This document shows, piece after piece, positions 36,139 through 44,786 of a stretch of 64,000 bases of DNA. The notes beneath the pieces are model-generated. The model saw only the letters and a list, made by a program, of their open reading frames with translations, made no database searches and was not told the origin of the DNA. Every line of letters begins with the position of its first letter. Position 1 is the first letter of the stretch. Position numbers and translations under genes: made by a program. The stretch covers positions 124,001 to 188,000 of the forward strand of contig NAUB01000021.1 in NCBI GenBank assembly GCA_003676145.1, written 5' to 3'. The stretch is from a gamma proteobacterium symbiont of Stewartia floridana. GTDB lineage: Bacteria; Pseudomonadota; Gammaproteobacteria; Chromatiales; Chromatiaceae.

Positions 36139-37296
36139 TCAGTCCAAAAACAGATTCGCCGTGGTCGGACCTGCAAAACCGGGAAAAACCTGAGCCAGAT
36201 CCGTACCACCCAGTCGTTTATTCAACAATTCTGCAAGCAGGGTGCGCAAATCGGTGGTAATCGCCAGGTCTTCCCCGAAGTGCAGATCCGCTGTAGAGAG
36301 ACCGGGCCAATCGGTAATCACCTGCCCGCCGTTCACTCCGCCACCCATGGCATAAGCCACTCCACCGGTACCATGGTCAGTTCCCACCGAGGCATTTTCC
36401 GCAACGCGTCGACCGAACTCGGTCATTACGAAGAGGCTGATTTGCTGCATCAAATCAGCCATATCCGTATGGAAAGCGCTCAATGAATCAGCCAGGTCAG
36501 TCAGGGATTGCTGCAGATTACCGGGAAGATTCTCATGGTGATCCCAGCCTCCTGCGTCGATACAGATGACTTCGACAGGTAGATTCGATTTGATCAACTG
36601 AGCTGTCTGCTGCATTTTTTTACCCAGCTCGGTGTCAGGGTAGCTTGCACCATGTTCCGGCAAGATGCTCTCCAACTCTGCGGCCTGCAGTTCTGTTAGC
36701 GCGGAGAGTGCTGCCTGCGCCGGTGCTGCAAAGGGTATTTGATCATCAAACAGGTTGCCTAAGACCTCGGTATAACCCGAGTCAATGATCTCCTGGCTAA
36801 AGCCGAATTCGCTCAGGTTGCTGATCGCAAGTGGTTCACTGGCGCCGTGCAGTGAGACCGGCACATTGCCACTGATCGATACGATACGAAAAGCGGAACC
36901 GTTACTGACAGGATCCAGACTGAGATGGCGACCAAGCCAACCGCTGCTCGGCAGTGGCTTGGCCGACACGCCACGTTCCACGATATCCTGGGCGACGAAA
37001 TGAGAGCGGGAGTTGTGGGGAATGCCTGTGGCGTGTATGAGGGCCAATTGGCCTGAGTCATAGATAGCTTTGAGTGGCGCTAAGGCTGGATGCAGTGCAA
37101 AGCGGCCATCCAGATCGATAGCACCACCCTGAGCACCAGGTTCAGGCACCGCAATGTTGGACCGCTGAGAGTAGTATTCAGAATCCGTGTAGGGGACCAG
37201 ACTGTTCAGGCCATCGGCTGCGCCTCGCTGGAACAGGCAGACAAGCAGGTCTTTGTCTGTGGGGAGTCTATTGGCGTAGTCGTTGTATCCGTTCAT
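36139..37296 (-). CDS. DUF1501 protein, pair 1
   Basis: The 385-residue product is of the DUF1501 family, distantly related to the alkaline phosphatase/sulfatase fold. Visible are LLVCLFQRGAADGLNSLVPY at the N-terminus, GIPHNSRSHFVAQD, DAGGWDHHENLPGNL and FVMTEFGRRVAENASVGTDHGTGGVAYAMGG near the C-terminus; the Asp/His residues here are the usual conserved ones. Unlike the second copy it has no clear Tat signal. It starts 11 bases after its DUF1800 partner, and family members commonly occur in such pairs. Function unknown. Confidence 0.88.
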   Translation of the reverse strand: MNGYNDYANRLPTDKDLLVCLFQRGAADGLNSLVPYTDSEYYSQRSNIAVPEPGAQGGAIDLDGRFALHPALAPLKAIYDSGQLALIHATGIPHNSRSHFVAQDIVERGVSAKPLPSSGWLGRHLSLDPVSNGSAFRIVSISGNVPVSLHGASEPLAISNLSEFGFSQEIIDSGYTEVLGNLFDDQIPFAAPAQAALSALTELQAAELESILPEHGASYPDTELGKKMQQTAQLIKSNLPVEVICIDAGGWDHHENLPGNLQQSLTDLADSLSAFHTDMADLMQQISLFVMTEFGRRVAENASVGTDHGTGGVAYAMGGGVNGGQVITDWPGLSTADLHFGEDLAITTDLRTLLAELLNKRLGGTDLAQVFPGFAGPTTANLFLD

Positions 37297-37307
37297 GGAG
37301 TCATCTC

Positions 37308-38969
37308 TTAACGAAGCTGAAAATAGACTGAACTGACCAATACAGCGGCCACCAATGGTGCAATCTGCTCAGGTATCCCATCCGGTAGTGTGGCATCTTC
37401 ATCATAACGGTATTCAGCCGTCAGCCAGTCGATAATGTGGCGTCGATCTGCCGAGGAGATTGGCCGCATAAGTATCGCATCGGTCAAGGCATCCGTGATG
37501 GCGGCCAGGCTCTCTGCGCCGTTCAACATCGGTAGATAGTCGATGAAGATGATGTCGTTGGAAAGGGAGATTGGAGCAAAGCTGAAAAAAGAGAGGCGCC
37601 AGCGATTCAATATCCCGCCGGTACTGGACCAGTAGGATTGAACATCCGGATAACCATCCGGTGTGGACCAGAAGTAGGGCAGCTGTCCAAGAATCGCCTG
37701 GGCAAAAAAGTACAACTCTCCATGGTCTGCCGGATAGCCGGTATCCGGCGCCAGTGCGCGTACCAAACCGGCCAGAAACTCGCTGGGTCGGGTCAACTTT
37801 TGATCCGCATTCGCTTGCATGGCATTGCTGGTGAACAGGGCTCGAAGAGTCTGCTTGATGTCGCCTTGGCTGTTGCTGAATGCTTCGGCCACCTGGTCAA
37901 TGATTGCCTGGTCCGGATCGTCACTGACAAATCTTCGGCACAACTTGGTGGCGATGAAATCTGCGGTTGAAGGGTGTGTCGCCAGCAGGTCCAGAATCTG
38001 CTCACCATCCTGCTGACCTCCACCAGCGGCAATCGTCTGATTCAATACCACTTTACTTTGCTGGTCGTGAATTGCGTCGTTGTATCTGAAGACGCCATAC
38101 TCAGCTGTCCCGCTGTTAGGAAACTCAATTGTCCATCCGGTAAAACATCTGGCCACCTCTTTGATATCGGTCTCCGTGTAACCGCCATCAACACCAAGGG
38201 TGTGTAGCTCCATCAACTCCCGGGCATAGTTTTCGTTTGGTGCGCTGGCGAGGTTGTTATAGTTGTCCAGGTAGAACAGCATCGCCGGGCTTTTGGCTGA
38301 GGCATGCAACAGATCACGAAAATTACCCAAAGCATGGGTGCGTATCACCTGCTGGTCATCTGTCGGTTTCAAGGTGGGCTCAAGACCATTGATCAGATGG
38401 ATATTGAAATGGTCTGTCCAGAACTCCACCATCACTTCATAGAGTTGGCGACGACTGAAGATCTGTCGATACTGGGTTGCCCCAATCATCTGCCTGACAA
38501 TAGTTTCAATATTCTCTGGGAACCCGGCATAGAGTTCGTTCGGTGATTCGAATATCAGTGGAAAGCGGGTTTGAATCTCGCTTTCCAAATTGGCGTCGTC
38601 GATATTGATATAGTCCAGTTGTTGCTCCAGGTATTGATCGATACCCAGATTGTTGATGCTCTCAAGCTGATCCCGATGCACCCCGAAACTTGTTCGCTTC
38701 AATACGCTATAGGCTGCGGAGGCTTGAGGAATCTCTGTTTCAACGGTTACGGGATCGTTCTCACTCTGTTCGTCATCCTCCTCCTCACTGCTTCCACAAC
38801 CCGGCAGGGTGAATGCAAGCGCCGAATAGCCGAGTCCATTGGCCATCAGACTGAGAAATTCCCGCCGGTTGTGCAGTTTTTCGATCGGCGCTGCCGTTAT
38901 CATGTCATCGAGGTGGGAATTTGATAAAGACTTGCGTCTGGACATGGAGCTATCTTTTTTTGCGGGCAT
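37308..38969 (-). CDS. DUF1800 protein, pair 1
   Basis: The product is a 553-residue DUF1800-family protein of unknown function. The N-terminus has a Tat-like motif (NRREFLSLMANGLGYSALAFTLPGCG); the LPGC also resembles a lipobox, so export as a lipoprotein is possible. Acidic residues follow (SSEEEDDEQSEND). The domain shows AYSVLKRTSFGVHRDQLESI, MVEFWTDHFNIH, ENYARELMELHTLGVDGGYTE, CFTGWTI and HPSTADFIATKLCRRFVSD, all typical. An ATG at 38945 is an alternative start. It is followed by the DUF1501 gene in the same transcript. Confidence 0.88.
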   Translation of the reverse strand: MPAKKDSSMSRRKSLSNSHLDDMITAAPIEKLHNRREFLSLMANGLGYSALAFTLPGCGSSEEEDDEQSENDPVTVETEIPQASAAYSVLKRTSFGVHRDQLESINNLGIDQYLEQQLDYINIDDANLESEIQTRFPLIFESPNELYAGFPENIETIVRQMIGATQYRQIFSRRQLYEVMVEFWTDHFNIHLINGLEPTLKPTDDQQVIRTHALGNFRDLLHASAKSPAMLFYLDNYNNLASAPNENYARELMELHTLGVDGGYTETDIKEVARCFTGWTIEFPNSGTAEYGVFRYNDAIHDQQSKVVLNQTIAAGGGQQDGEQILDLLATHPSTADFIATKLCRRFVSDDPDQAIIDQVAEAFSNSQGDIKQTLRALFTSNAMQANADQKLTRPSEFLAGLVRALAPDTGYPADHGELYFFAQAILGQLPYFWSTPDGYPDVQSYWSSTGGILNRWRLSFFSFAPISLSNDIIFIDYLPMLNGAESLAAITDALTDAILMRPISSADRRHIIDWLTAEYRYDEDATLPDGIPEQIAPLVAAVLVSSVYFQLR

Positions 38970-39088
38970 TAACGAATGATCTGATTCTTACAACTGTAAA
39001 AAACCGTTGTTGATGAATCAATCACACTTCTTGAATGGTGAAGAATTACAATAATCGATAGATTCCTCATCAAGGATTTAATCAATAG

Positions 39089-39196
39089 ATGCTGACCTCG
39101 GACAAAAATGCGGTTGGCTTCTATCAGGCGCTTGGGTTCAGTCGGCTGGTAACACCGAGTCAATGTGGGTCTACAAAGGGCAGGACCACTGATTAA
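39089..39196 (+). pseudogene. Remnant of a GNAT acetyltransferase C-terminus
   Basis: A 35-codon stretch reads LTSDKNAVGFYQALGFSRL, the typical C-terminal motif of GNAT acetyltransferases, and ends at TAA. No upstream part of such a gene is present, so this is best read as a decayed fragment. It lies in a 400-base gap between minus-strand genes, next to a large inverted repeat. Confidence 0.4.
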
Positions 39197-39261
39197 ATTA
39201 GTCCAAACAGTCTCTAAACGAATGGCACTTACTTAAGGCAGTTGGGTGACCCTAAGCGATT

Positions 39262-39362
39262 AACCGCCAATGAACGCTAATCACCGCAAATTGCCGCAAA
39301 AAAATCTCACATAGAGGAGTCTAATGGCGTAGATTCGCGGTGATTAGCGTTCATTGGCGGTT
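39262..39362. repeat. Perfect 26-bp inverted repeat
   Basis: AACCGCCAATGAACGCTAAT starts the left arm (39262-39287), and its exact complement forms the right arm (39337-39362), with a 49-base centre. The right arm ends nine bases before the stop codon end of the outer-membrane gene at 39371. The GCCAATGAACGC wording resembles short dispersed repeats common in gammaproteobacterial spacers. It may act as a terminator structure for that gene or be a mobile palindromic unit. Confidence 0.7.
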
Positions 39363-39370
39363 TATTCTCT

Positions 39371-40549
39371 TTAGAAAAAGCGTGTCAGGGTGAGCTCTGC
39401 ATAGTCATCCCGGCGCATGGAGTAGAGCGGGTCCTGTTCTGCGATATCCGACCATAAGCGGATTTGCGCACTGGTTTTCCAATCACTGCCAATGCGGCGG
39501 CTGGCTTCAAGATTGAACATCCAACTCGATTCATCCATGTCCTTGATCACACCTGCCAGCAATTCGCTGCCATCCACATCATTTGCGGTGAGTCGAAAGC
39601 CGACAAATATGTCGTTCTGAAATGGTGTGGTCGCCTCATCCCCGCGGTCGTCATACAGGTACTCACCGAGTAGACCAAGGTCCATATCGGTGTCAGCAAT
39701 GCCGACCAGGGTATACTCGAATCCACCGGTTGCGGCATTGTAACTGCCACTGTCGATTGATCGATGAATCGCCTCCAGCTTCCATAACCAATCCCCCTTG
39801 GTGGCCTGCAGATCGAGACTGGTTTGGCGCATCTGCTCATAATACGGCATCAGTTTGATCTCTCCCCGATTGCTGATTCTGGGGATAAACAGGGGATCCC
39901 GACTGGTGCCGTTAAAATGTGCCAGACCGATGTCCCAGTCACCGATATAGTGTGACCAGCGCAGTGCGAAATCCAGGTGTCTCTCTTCCCGGTCCGACTC
40001 ATACTCGGCATGATCCTGATCGACCGGTGGGTGGGATCTTAAGCGTCCCTCTTCGCCGGGAAAGGTTCGTTCACGAAATCCGATCAGGGTGTAGAAATCG
40101 AGGATACCCCAATCCCGCTCCAGAGAGAGCTTGATCAGAGGCTGGCCAAGCTTCTGTTCACCATCAGGGTTCTCCACCAGGTCGGTCTGGTTGATGGTGT
40201 CCACCAGATGCAGGGCTTCGGTCACCCCCCAAAAGACCTTGCCGATACCGGCCTGTGCCTCCCAACGGTTGCCGGCATAGGTCCAGATCAGCTCGCGGAT
40301 GTCAGCATGGGTCCGCTCCTTGTCTTCGCTGTCCCAGCGAAAGAAGGGTACTACCAGCAGACTCTGATTACCCTTGTCCCAGCGTTGATAGTATTCGGGC
40401 TGAAATGCCAGTGAAATGAGATGGTCCGATTGATTCTCGTAAGCGGCGTCCTGAGGGAAGTAACGCCCTTGCAATTCAGCATAGCCACTCCACTCACCTG
40501 CTGATAACAGGCCAGGCATCAGACAAACAATCCAGCGCCACAATCTCAC
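39371..40549 (-). CDS. Outer-membrane beta-barrel protein (DUF1302-like)
   Basis: The 392-residue product has an N-terminal signal peptide (IVCLMPGLLSAGEW) and a body of alternating amphipathic strands (GYAELQGRYF, LDFALRWSHYIGDWDIGLAHF, DIFVGFRLTAND, YAELTLTRFF). The last residue is Phe, the usual outer-membrane insertion signal. It starts 12 bases after the LolA-like gene, which itself overlaps the RND permease gene. This suggests it is the outer-membrane partner of that export or import route. I cannot name a substrate. Assignment to a particular barrel family is tentative. Confidence 0.75.
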   Translation of the reverse strand: MRLWRWIVCLMPGLLSAGEWSGYAELQGRYFPQDAAYENQSDHLISLAFQPEYYQRWDKGNQSLLVVPFFRWDSEDKERTHADIRELIWTYAGNRWEAQAGIGKVFWGVTEALHLVDTINQTDLVENPDGEQKLGQPLIKLSLERDWGILDFYTLIGFRERTFPGEEGRLRSHPPVDQDHAEYESDREERHLDFALRWSHYIGDWDIGLAHFNGTSRDPLFIPRISNRGEIKLMPYYEQMRQTSLDLQATKGDWLWKLEAIHRSIDSGSYNAATGGFEYTLVGIADTDMDLGLLGEYLYDDRGDEATTPFQNDIFVGFRLTANDVDGSELLAGVIKDMDESSWMFNLEASRRIGSDWKTSAQIRLWSDIAEQDPLYSMRRDDYAELTLTRFF

Positions 40550-40561
40550 GGTATCATACTC

Positions 40562-41341
40562 CTATCTGGCCCGCTTGAGGCTGTTCTTATTGAAATCGGC
40601 ATCTGTGAGACCACTGCGAAAGTCGTACTGTTTCCATGTCAGCAGAGTACTTTTGCCTGTTTGATGATTCTCCATAAACATCTCATCGGCACGCCAGTAT
40701 TGATCCAGATATTGTTGATAGCCACGAAACACCAGGGTCTTCAGCAAGACATTTTTCCGATCGTAGTAGTCGATCTTGATCGGAATGTAACGCGCCTTGT
40801 CAACCCACATCTGCTGGCGCGTATAGCCTGAATTGGGATCAACCGGATAACGTTCCACCAGATAGGAGGCGATGCCATCGTGCTCGCTCTCTTCGATAAA
40901 CTTATAGGTGTACTTCTCAACCTCCTGTGAAGAGATATCTTCATAGGCGAACTCGCTACCCATGAAGGGTCCGGACTTGTTTCTGGAGGCTATTCTTTTG
41001 ACCCGCTTGAGTGCCGGTAGATAGAGCCACTGATCATCATCGCCGACTTTATGCGAGAAGCTCAGCAGTGCAGTGCCTTTGACATCTCTGGGTTCATCGA
41101 AGACCACCAGGGTTTTGTCTCCGTCGCCTTCCACCTCAAGGGTCTGATTCCGCATGTCCCGCAGGCTCTCTTCACCATGCCGGTTTTTCAGCAGCATGGT
41201 CATACTGGCTTTGAAATCATGGAAACCGGTGTCTCTGCTATCGACCTCTTTGGCGATCTCAAGGCCCCGCTCTTCGGCTGTCATAGCCAGGGTCACTGCC
41301 GGTGTGAGTAAAAGCGTTGCTAATATCAAGCTGAGCTTCAT
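40562..41341 (-). CDS. Outer-membrane lipoprotein-sorting (LolA-like fold) protein
   Basis: The start at 41341 gives a proper signal peptide (KLSLILATLLLTPAVTLA) and a four-base ATGA overlap with the RND gene; the open frame continues 56 codons upstream but inside that gene. The 259-residue product resembles periplasmic proteins annotated as outer membrane lipoprotein-sorting, with DFKASMTMLLKNRHGEES, LVVFDEPRDVKGTALLSFSHK, WLYLPALKRVKRIASRNKSGPFMGSEFAYED and YPVDPNSGYTRQQMWVDK. Such proteins are often found with RND/MMPL permeases and may shuttle lipids between membranes. Confidence 0.88.
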   Translation of the reverse strand: MKLSLILATLLLTPAVTLAMTAEERGLEIAKEVDSRDTGFHDFKASMTMLLKNRHGEESLRDMRNQTLEVEGDGDKTLVVFDEPRDVKGTALLSFSHKVGDDDQWLYLPALKRVKRIASRNKSGPFMGSEFAYEDISSQEVEKYTYKFIEESEHDGIASYLVERYPVDPNSGYTRQQMWVDKARYIPIKIDYYDRKNVLLKTLVFRGYQQYLDQYWRADEMFMENHQTGKSTLLTWKQYDFRSGLTDADFNKNSLKRAR

Positions 41342-43620
41342 GGTTTTTTTCCTCCGAAATAGATCAGTAGCGGGGGTAGAAAAAGAAAATCCGCAACCAG
41401 CGCCAGGCCCAAAGTGATTGCAGTCAGCAATCCCATGCCGGCATTGAGTTGGAAGTGGGAGAAGGCGAGAATACCAAACCCGACCATCAGTACCAGGGAG
41501 GTTACCCAAAGCGCTGTTCCCACGGTAGAGAAGGCATAACGTACTGCATCTTCCCCCGGCAGATTCTTTTCACGCCTGGCCCTCAGGTACTTGCTGAGAA
41601 AATGGACCGTATCGTCGACAACGATACCAAGCGTCATGCCGCTGACGACGGAGAGCGCCAACCCCACTTCACCCACGGTCAATCCCCACAGTCCAAATGC
41701 CATGCCCATGGGCACCAGATTCGGGATCAGACTGATGCCACCGATTCTCAACGAGCGCAAGGCAACCACCAAAATCAGGGAGATGATGATCAGGGCGGTG
41801 GTGGTACCTTTCAGCATCGCAATGATGTTACGGCTGCCGATATGGGCGAACATCACTGAGGGACTGGCACCGTCAATTCGCATCTCAGGTGCATTTTCCA
41901 ACAGCCATTGCTGTGCATCATCTTCTATCTGAAGCAGCTGCTGGGTCGAAATGCTCTCCAGGGTGACAGTGAAGCGGGTGGCGGATTTCTTCACATTGAT
42001 CTGATTGTTGAGATCCAGGCCGAACGGTAGGGAGAATTCATACAGCAGCAGATACTGTGCCGAGAGATCCCTTTGATCCGGCAGGCGGTACCAACTGTCA
42101 TCGTCAGCGTGCATGTTGCGATTCAGGCGCTTCATGATATCGGTGATCGTATTGACATGAAGGACATGGGGTTGCTGCCGGTACCACTGGGCAAAGGCAT
42201 CAACTTTTTGCAGAAACCCGGGATCGCTGATGCCTCCTGTTTCACCGCTCTCCAGCGAATACTCTATCAGATAGATGCCGGTCAGATTCTCGGTGGCAAA
42301 ATCGGTATCCTGGCGAAAATCGATGGTTTCATCGAAATACTCCACAAATCGGTCATCCAGGCGATTGCTGGGTATCTGGGCGATCAGGAACAGTATCAGT
42401 ATGCCCATTCCCCACAGCAGCTGCTTTTTATTACGGATTACGAATTCAGCGAATCTCACCATGGCAAGACTGCCCATGGTATCGCCACTCAACGCTTTTA
42501 CCGGTAGCAGCATCATCATGGCTGGGAGAAAGGTGATCGATAACAGGAAAGCCAATACAACCCCCATGGCCGCCATATTACCCAGATCCCTAAATGGTGG
42601 TGCATCACTGAAGTTGAGACTGAGGAATCCGATGGCAGTGGTCAGGGTAGTGAGAAATATCGGCTGTAGGTTAATCCGCAGGCTTTCCATCATCGCCTGA
42701 TATTTAGCTTCACCTTCACGCATGAAATGGAGGAAGTTGACCAGTATGTGAACACAGTCTGCGATTGCCAGGGTCATGATGACGATCGGTACCGTGGTGG
42801 TTGGGGGCGACATCTTGATGCCTAACCAACCGGTCAGTCCCATGGTGGCGATAATCATCAGGACAATGATGATGAGAGTGGAAATGGTGCCAGGAATCGA
42901 CCTCAGCATCAGGACCAATACCAGGATTACCGCTCCGAACATAATCGGATAGAGACTCTTCATATCATCCTGGGAGGCGGTTGGAAATGCATTATTCATG
43001 ATCACCATGCCGGTCAGATGTACCTTGATGTCCGGGTAGCTGGCCTCCAGATTCTTCGCCATCTCTTGAACCTTCGCCGCGACCTCCGGCACTTCCGTCA
43101 ATTTCTTACCGGGAAGCTGTACGGTGACATTCACCCCGGTCGTGTGGGCAGAGGGAGAGATCAGTCGATTCCTCAGCAGAGGGTCATTAGTGGCGATTTG
43201 TTGTTTTGCGGCCAACTCCTCATCGCTCAAAGAGGTGGGGTCGAGTACCAGATCCTCTACGATCAGGTCATCCCCTTCGGCATAGGTGTGTTGAAAATTG
43301 GTGATCGAGTCCACTCGGATGGAGTAGGGGATCTGCCAGGCTTCCTTGGTCAACTCCGAGACCGCAGTCAGTGTTTTACGGGTGAATACTGTGCCATCCT
43401 GTGGTTCGATGACGAACAACACGTTGTCATTCTTGGTATAGGTGTTCTGTAACATTTCGAATGCTTTCAGCTGTGGGTTCTCTTCACTGAAAAACATCCG
43501 GTAGTCGTTATTGAAGCGTAGATGTTGTACGCCACTGCCCATCATCAGACTGACTGCAACAGTCAATAGGATCACTAGGATTTTGTGCTTTAGGACAAAC
43601 CTGAAAAAGGACTCACTCAT
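41338..43620 (-). CDS. RND/MMPL-family permease
   Basis: This 760-residue inner-membrane protein has the two-fold RND architecture: a first helix (VLKHKILVILLTVAVSLMMG), a periplasmic domain, and a five-helix block (PIMFGAVILVLVLML to FLPAMMMLLPV). A second half repeats this after about residue 390, ending LTAITLGLALVADFLFLPPLL. The GMTLGIVVDDTVHFLSKYLRARRE segment is typical of the MMPL/HpnN branch. The branch moves hydrophobic compounds such as lipids, sterols or hopanoids. It overlaps the LolA-like gene by four bases and lies 93 bases downstream of a TetR gene. Confidence 0.92.
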   Translation of the reverse strand: MSESFFRFVLKHKILVILLTVAVSLMMGSGVQHLRFNNDYRMFFSEENPQLKAFEMLQNTYTKNDNVLFVIEPQDGTVFTRKTLTAVSELTKEAWQIPYSIRVDSITNFQHTYAEGDDLIVEDLVLDPTSLSDEELAAKQQIATNDPLLRNRLISPSAHTTGVNVTVQLPGKKLTEVPEVAAKVQEMAKNLEASYPDIKVHLTGMVIMNNAFPTASQDDMKSLYPIMFGAVILVLVLMLRSIPGTISTLIIIVLMIIATMGLTGWLGIKMSPPTTTVPIVIMTLAIADCVHILVNFLHFMREGEAKYQAMMESLRINLQPIFLTTLTTAIGFLSLNFSDAPPFRDLGNMAAMGVVLAFLLSITFLPAMMMLLPVKALSGDTMGSLAMVRFAEFVIRNKKQLLWGMGILILFLIAQIPSNRLDDRFVEYFDETIDFRQDTDFATENLTGIYLIEYSLESGETGGISDPGFLQKVDAFAQWYRQQPHVLHVNTITDIMKRLNRNMHADDDSWYRLPDQRDLSAQYLLLYEFSLPFGLDLNNQINVKKSATRFTVTLESISTQQLLQIEDDAQQWLLENAPEMRIDGASPSVMFAHIGSRNIIAMLKGTTTALIIISLILVVALRSLRIGGISLIPNLVPMGMAFGLWGLTVGEVGLALSVVSGMTLGIVVDDTVHFLSKYLRARREKNLPGEDAVRYAFSTVGTALWVTSLVLMVGFGILAFSHFQLNAGMGLLTAITLGLALVADFLFLPPLLIYFGGKKP

Positions 43621-43713
43621 GATCTACACCCTGTTGAAGAAATCTTGTTGATATTATGACGTTCAATCCATGATTACTTTTGCTAATGTTTGCCGAGTCC
43701 AGCTGTATGGTTC

Positions 43714-44307
43714 TCAGCAACGCAGGCTGTCGAGATAGCCAAACAGACCCTGCGCACAGCGTTTCAACTCATCGATGCTTTGCGCATTCTTTGCGATACC
43801 CATGCACCCCTCTAGCGATGCCAGAATAAACAGCGCCGCATCGGCAGGATTGATGGACGGTTTAACCGTACCGCCCTGTTGTCCATCGCGAAGTATTTTC
43901 TCAATACTCTCCTGCCATTTTTGATAGAGGTGATCGATCCGCTGGCGAAACCCCGCATCGATCGGTGACATCTCCTGCGCCAGATTGTTGAGAGGGCACC
44001 CCTGATCGATCTGCTGGCTGGTGATCTGTTGCCCGGCCTGCTGAATCACTTCGATCATGACGTCGATCGGGTGTCCTGCCTGCTGTATGGGAGTGAGCCA
44101 CTCCCGATCCAGTTTTTGACTGATTATCTCGTCGATTACCGCATATCCCAGCTTCTGCTTGCTGCCGAAGTGGTGATAGAGCGCGCCTTTGGTCACGCCG
44201 GTTCTCTCCAGTATGGTGTTCAGGCTGGCCGCCTGAAATCCATGTCGGTAGATCTCTTCGTAGGCCGCTTCGAGAAGCGCTTGGCGGGTTTTATCGGCAT
44301 CTGCCAT
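43714..44307 (-). CDS. TetR/AcrR-family transcriptional regulator
   Basis: This is a 197-residue repressor-type protein. The N-terminal helix-turn-helix is clear (ALLEAAYEEIYRHGFQAASLNTILERTGVTKGALYHHFGSKQKLGYAV). The C-terminal ligand domain resembles the AcrR/NemR-like branch (GCPLNNLAQEMSPID, LFILASLEGCMGIAKNAQS). A palindrome overlaps its own -10 box at 44334-44351, so it probably represses itself. The RND, LolA-like and barrel genes that follow on the same strand are likely co-controlled. Confidence 0.92.
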   Translation of the reverse strand: MADADKTRQALLEAAYEEIYRHGFQAASLNTILERTGVTKGALYHHFGSKQKLGYAVIDEIISQKLDREWLTPIQQAGHPIDVMIEVIQQAGQQITSQQIDQGCPLNNLAQEMSPIDAGFRQRIDHLYQKWQESIEKILRDGQQGGTVKPSINPADAALFILASLEGCMGIAKNAQSIDELKRCAQGLFGYLDSLRC

Positions 44308-44333
44308 GGTTTTTCACAGCTCGCTGATAATGA

Positions 44334-44351
44334 ACATACCAACCAGTATGT
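44334..44351. promoter_or_regulatory. Probable TetR operator
   Basis: ACATAC and GTATGT form a perfect palindrome with a six-base centre (CAACCA), 27 bases before the tetR start. Spacing and sequence are typical of AcrR/NemR-type operators. It covers the -10 box of the promoter at 44345-44373, which fits autorepression. Confidence 0.7.
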
Positions 44352-44373
44352 ATGTACCCTTCAAATTTGTCAA
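44345..44373 (-). promoter_or_regulatory. Sigma-70-type promoter for the tetR operon
   Basis: On the minus strand TTGACA (44373-44368) is a perfect -35 box. After 17 bases comes CATACT (44350-44345), an acceptable -10 box. Transcription would start about 30 bases before the tetR ATG. Confidence 0.7.
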
Positions 44374-44588
44374 ACCTACGGAATGTAGTGTTGTTGACCC
44401 GCCTGAATCACCATCTTGAGGGAATTGTGGAGGCTTAATGGGGAAAAATCTTTTCTCAGCTGTATCCCGGTGTAACAAGTTGTAACGCCTGAATGATGAC
44501 CTCTCGCCCAGAACTCCCTATACTTGGCAGGGTCGCTGCTATCAGGATGTGGTGGGGCTGACGGTATACAACAAGAAAGGGGGATCGT

Positions 44589-44786
44589 ATGTCGACGTCT
44601 GAACAGGCAACCCAGGATGAAATGATGCAAATAGGCCCATCTGCGAAAGAGTTTATGGACTATTGCAATGCTGAGCGGGAACGTCGCTTGAATTCAGGGG
44701 AGTCATTTGACGAACAGACCTTTGATCAGGCCATTGAGATGGTGTTGAACAAGCTTCGGGTTCTGGCTGACGAGGGCTGGTCATGA
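44589..44786 (+). CDS. Small acidic protein coupled to the SMC-like ATPase gene
   Basis: This is a 65-residue protein with no recognised family. It is mostly helical and acidic (KEFMDYCNAERERRLNSGESFDEQTFDQAIEMVLNKLRVL), with no signal or membrane segment. A strong purine-rich ribosome site (AAAGGGGG) precedes the ATG. Its stop overlaps the start of the next gene by four bases (ATGA). The coupling suggests that it acts with the ATPase, perhaps as a regulatory or assembly subunit; this is inference. Confidence 0.75.
   Translation: MSTSEQATQDEMMQIGPSAKEFMDYCNAERERRLNSGESFDEQTFDQAIEMVLNKLRVLADEGWS

Noticed and set aside
40562-41509. Upstream extension of the LolA-like protein to 41509
   Set aside because: The extra N-terminus lies inside the RND permease gene and hides a clear signal peptide that starts at 41341.
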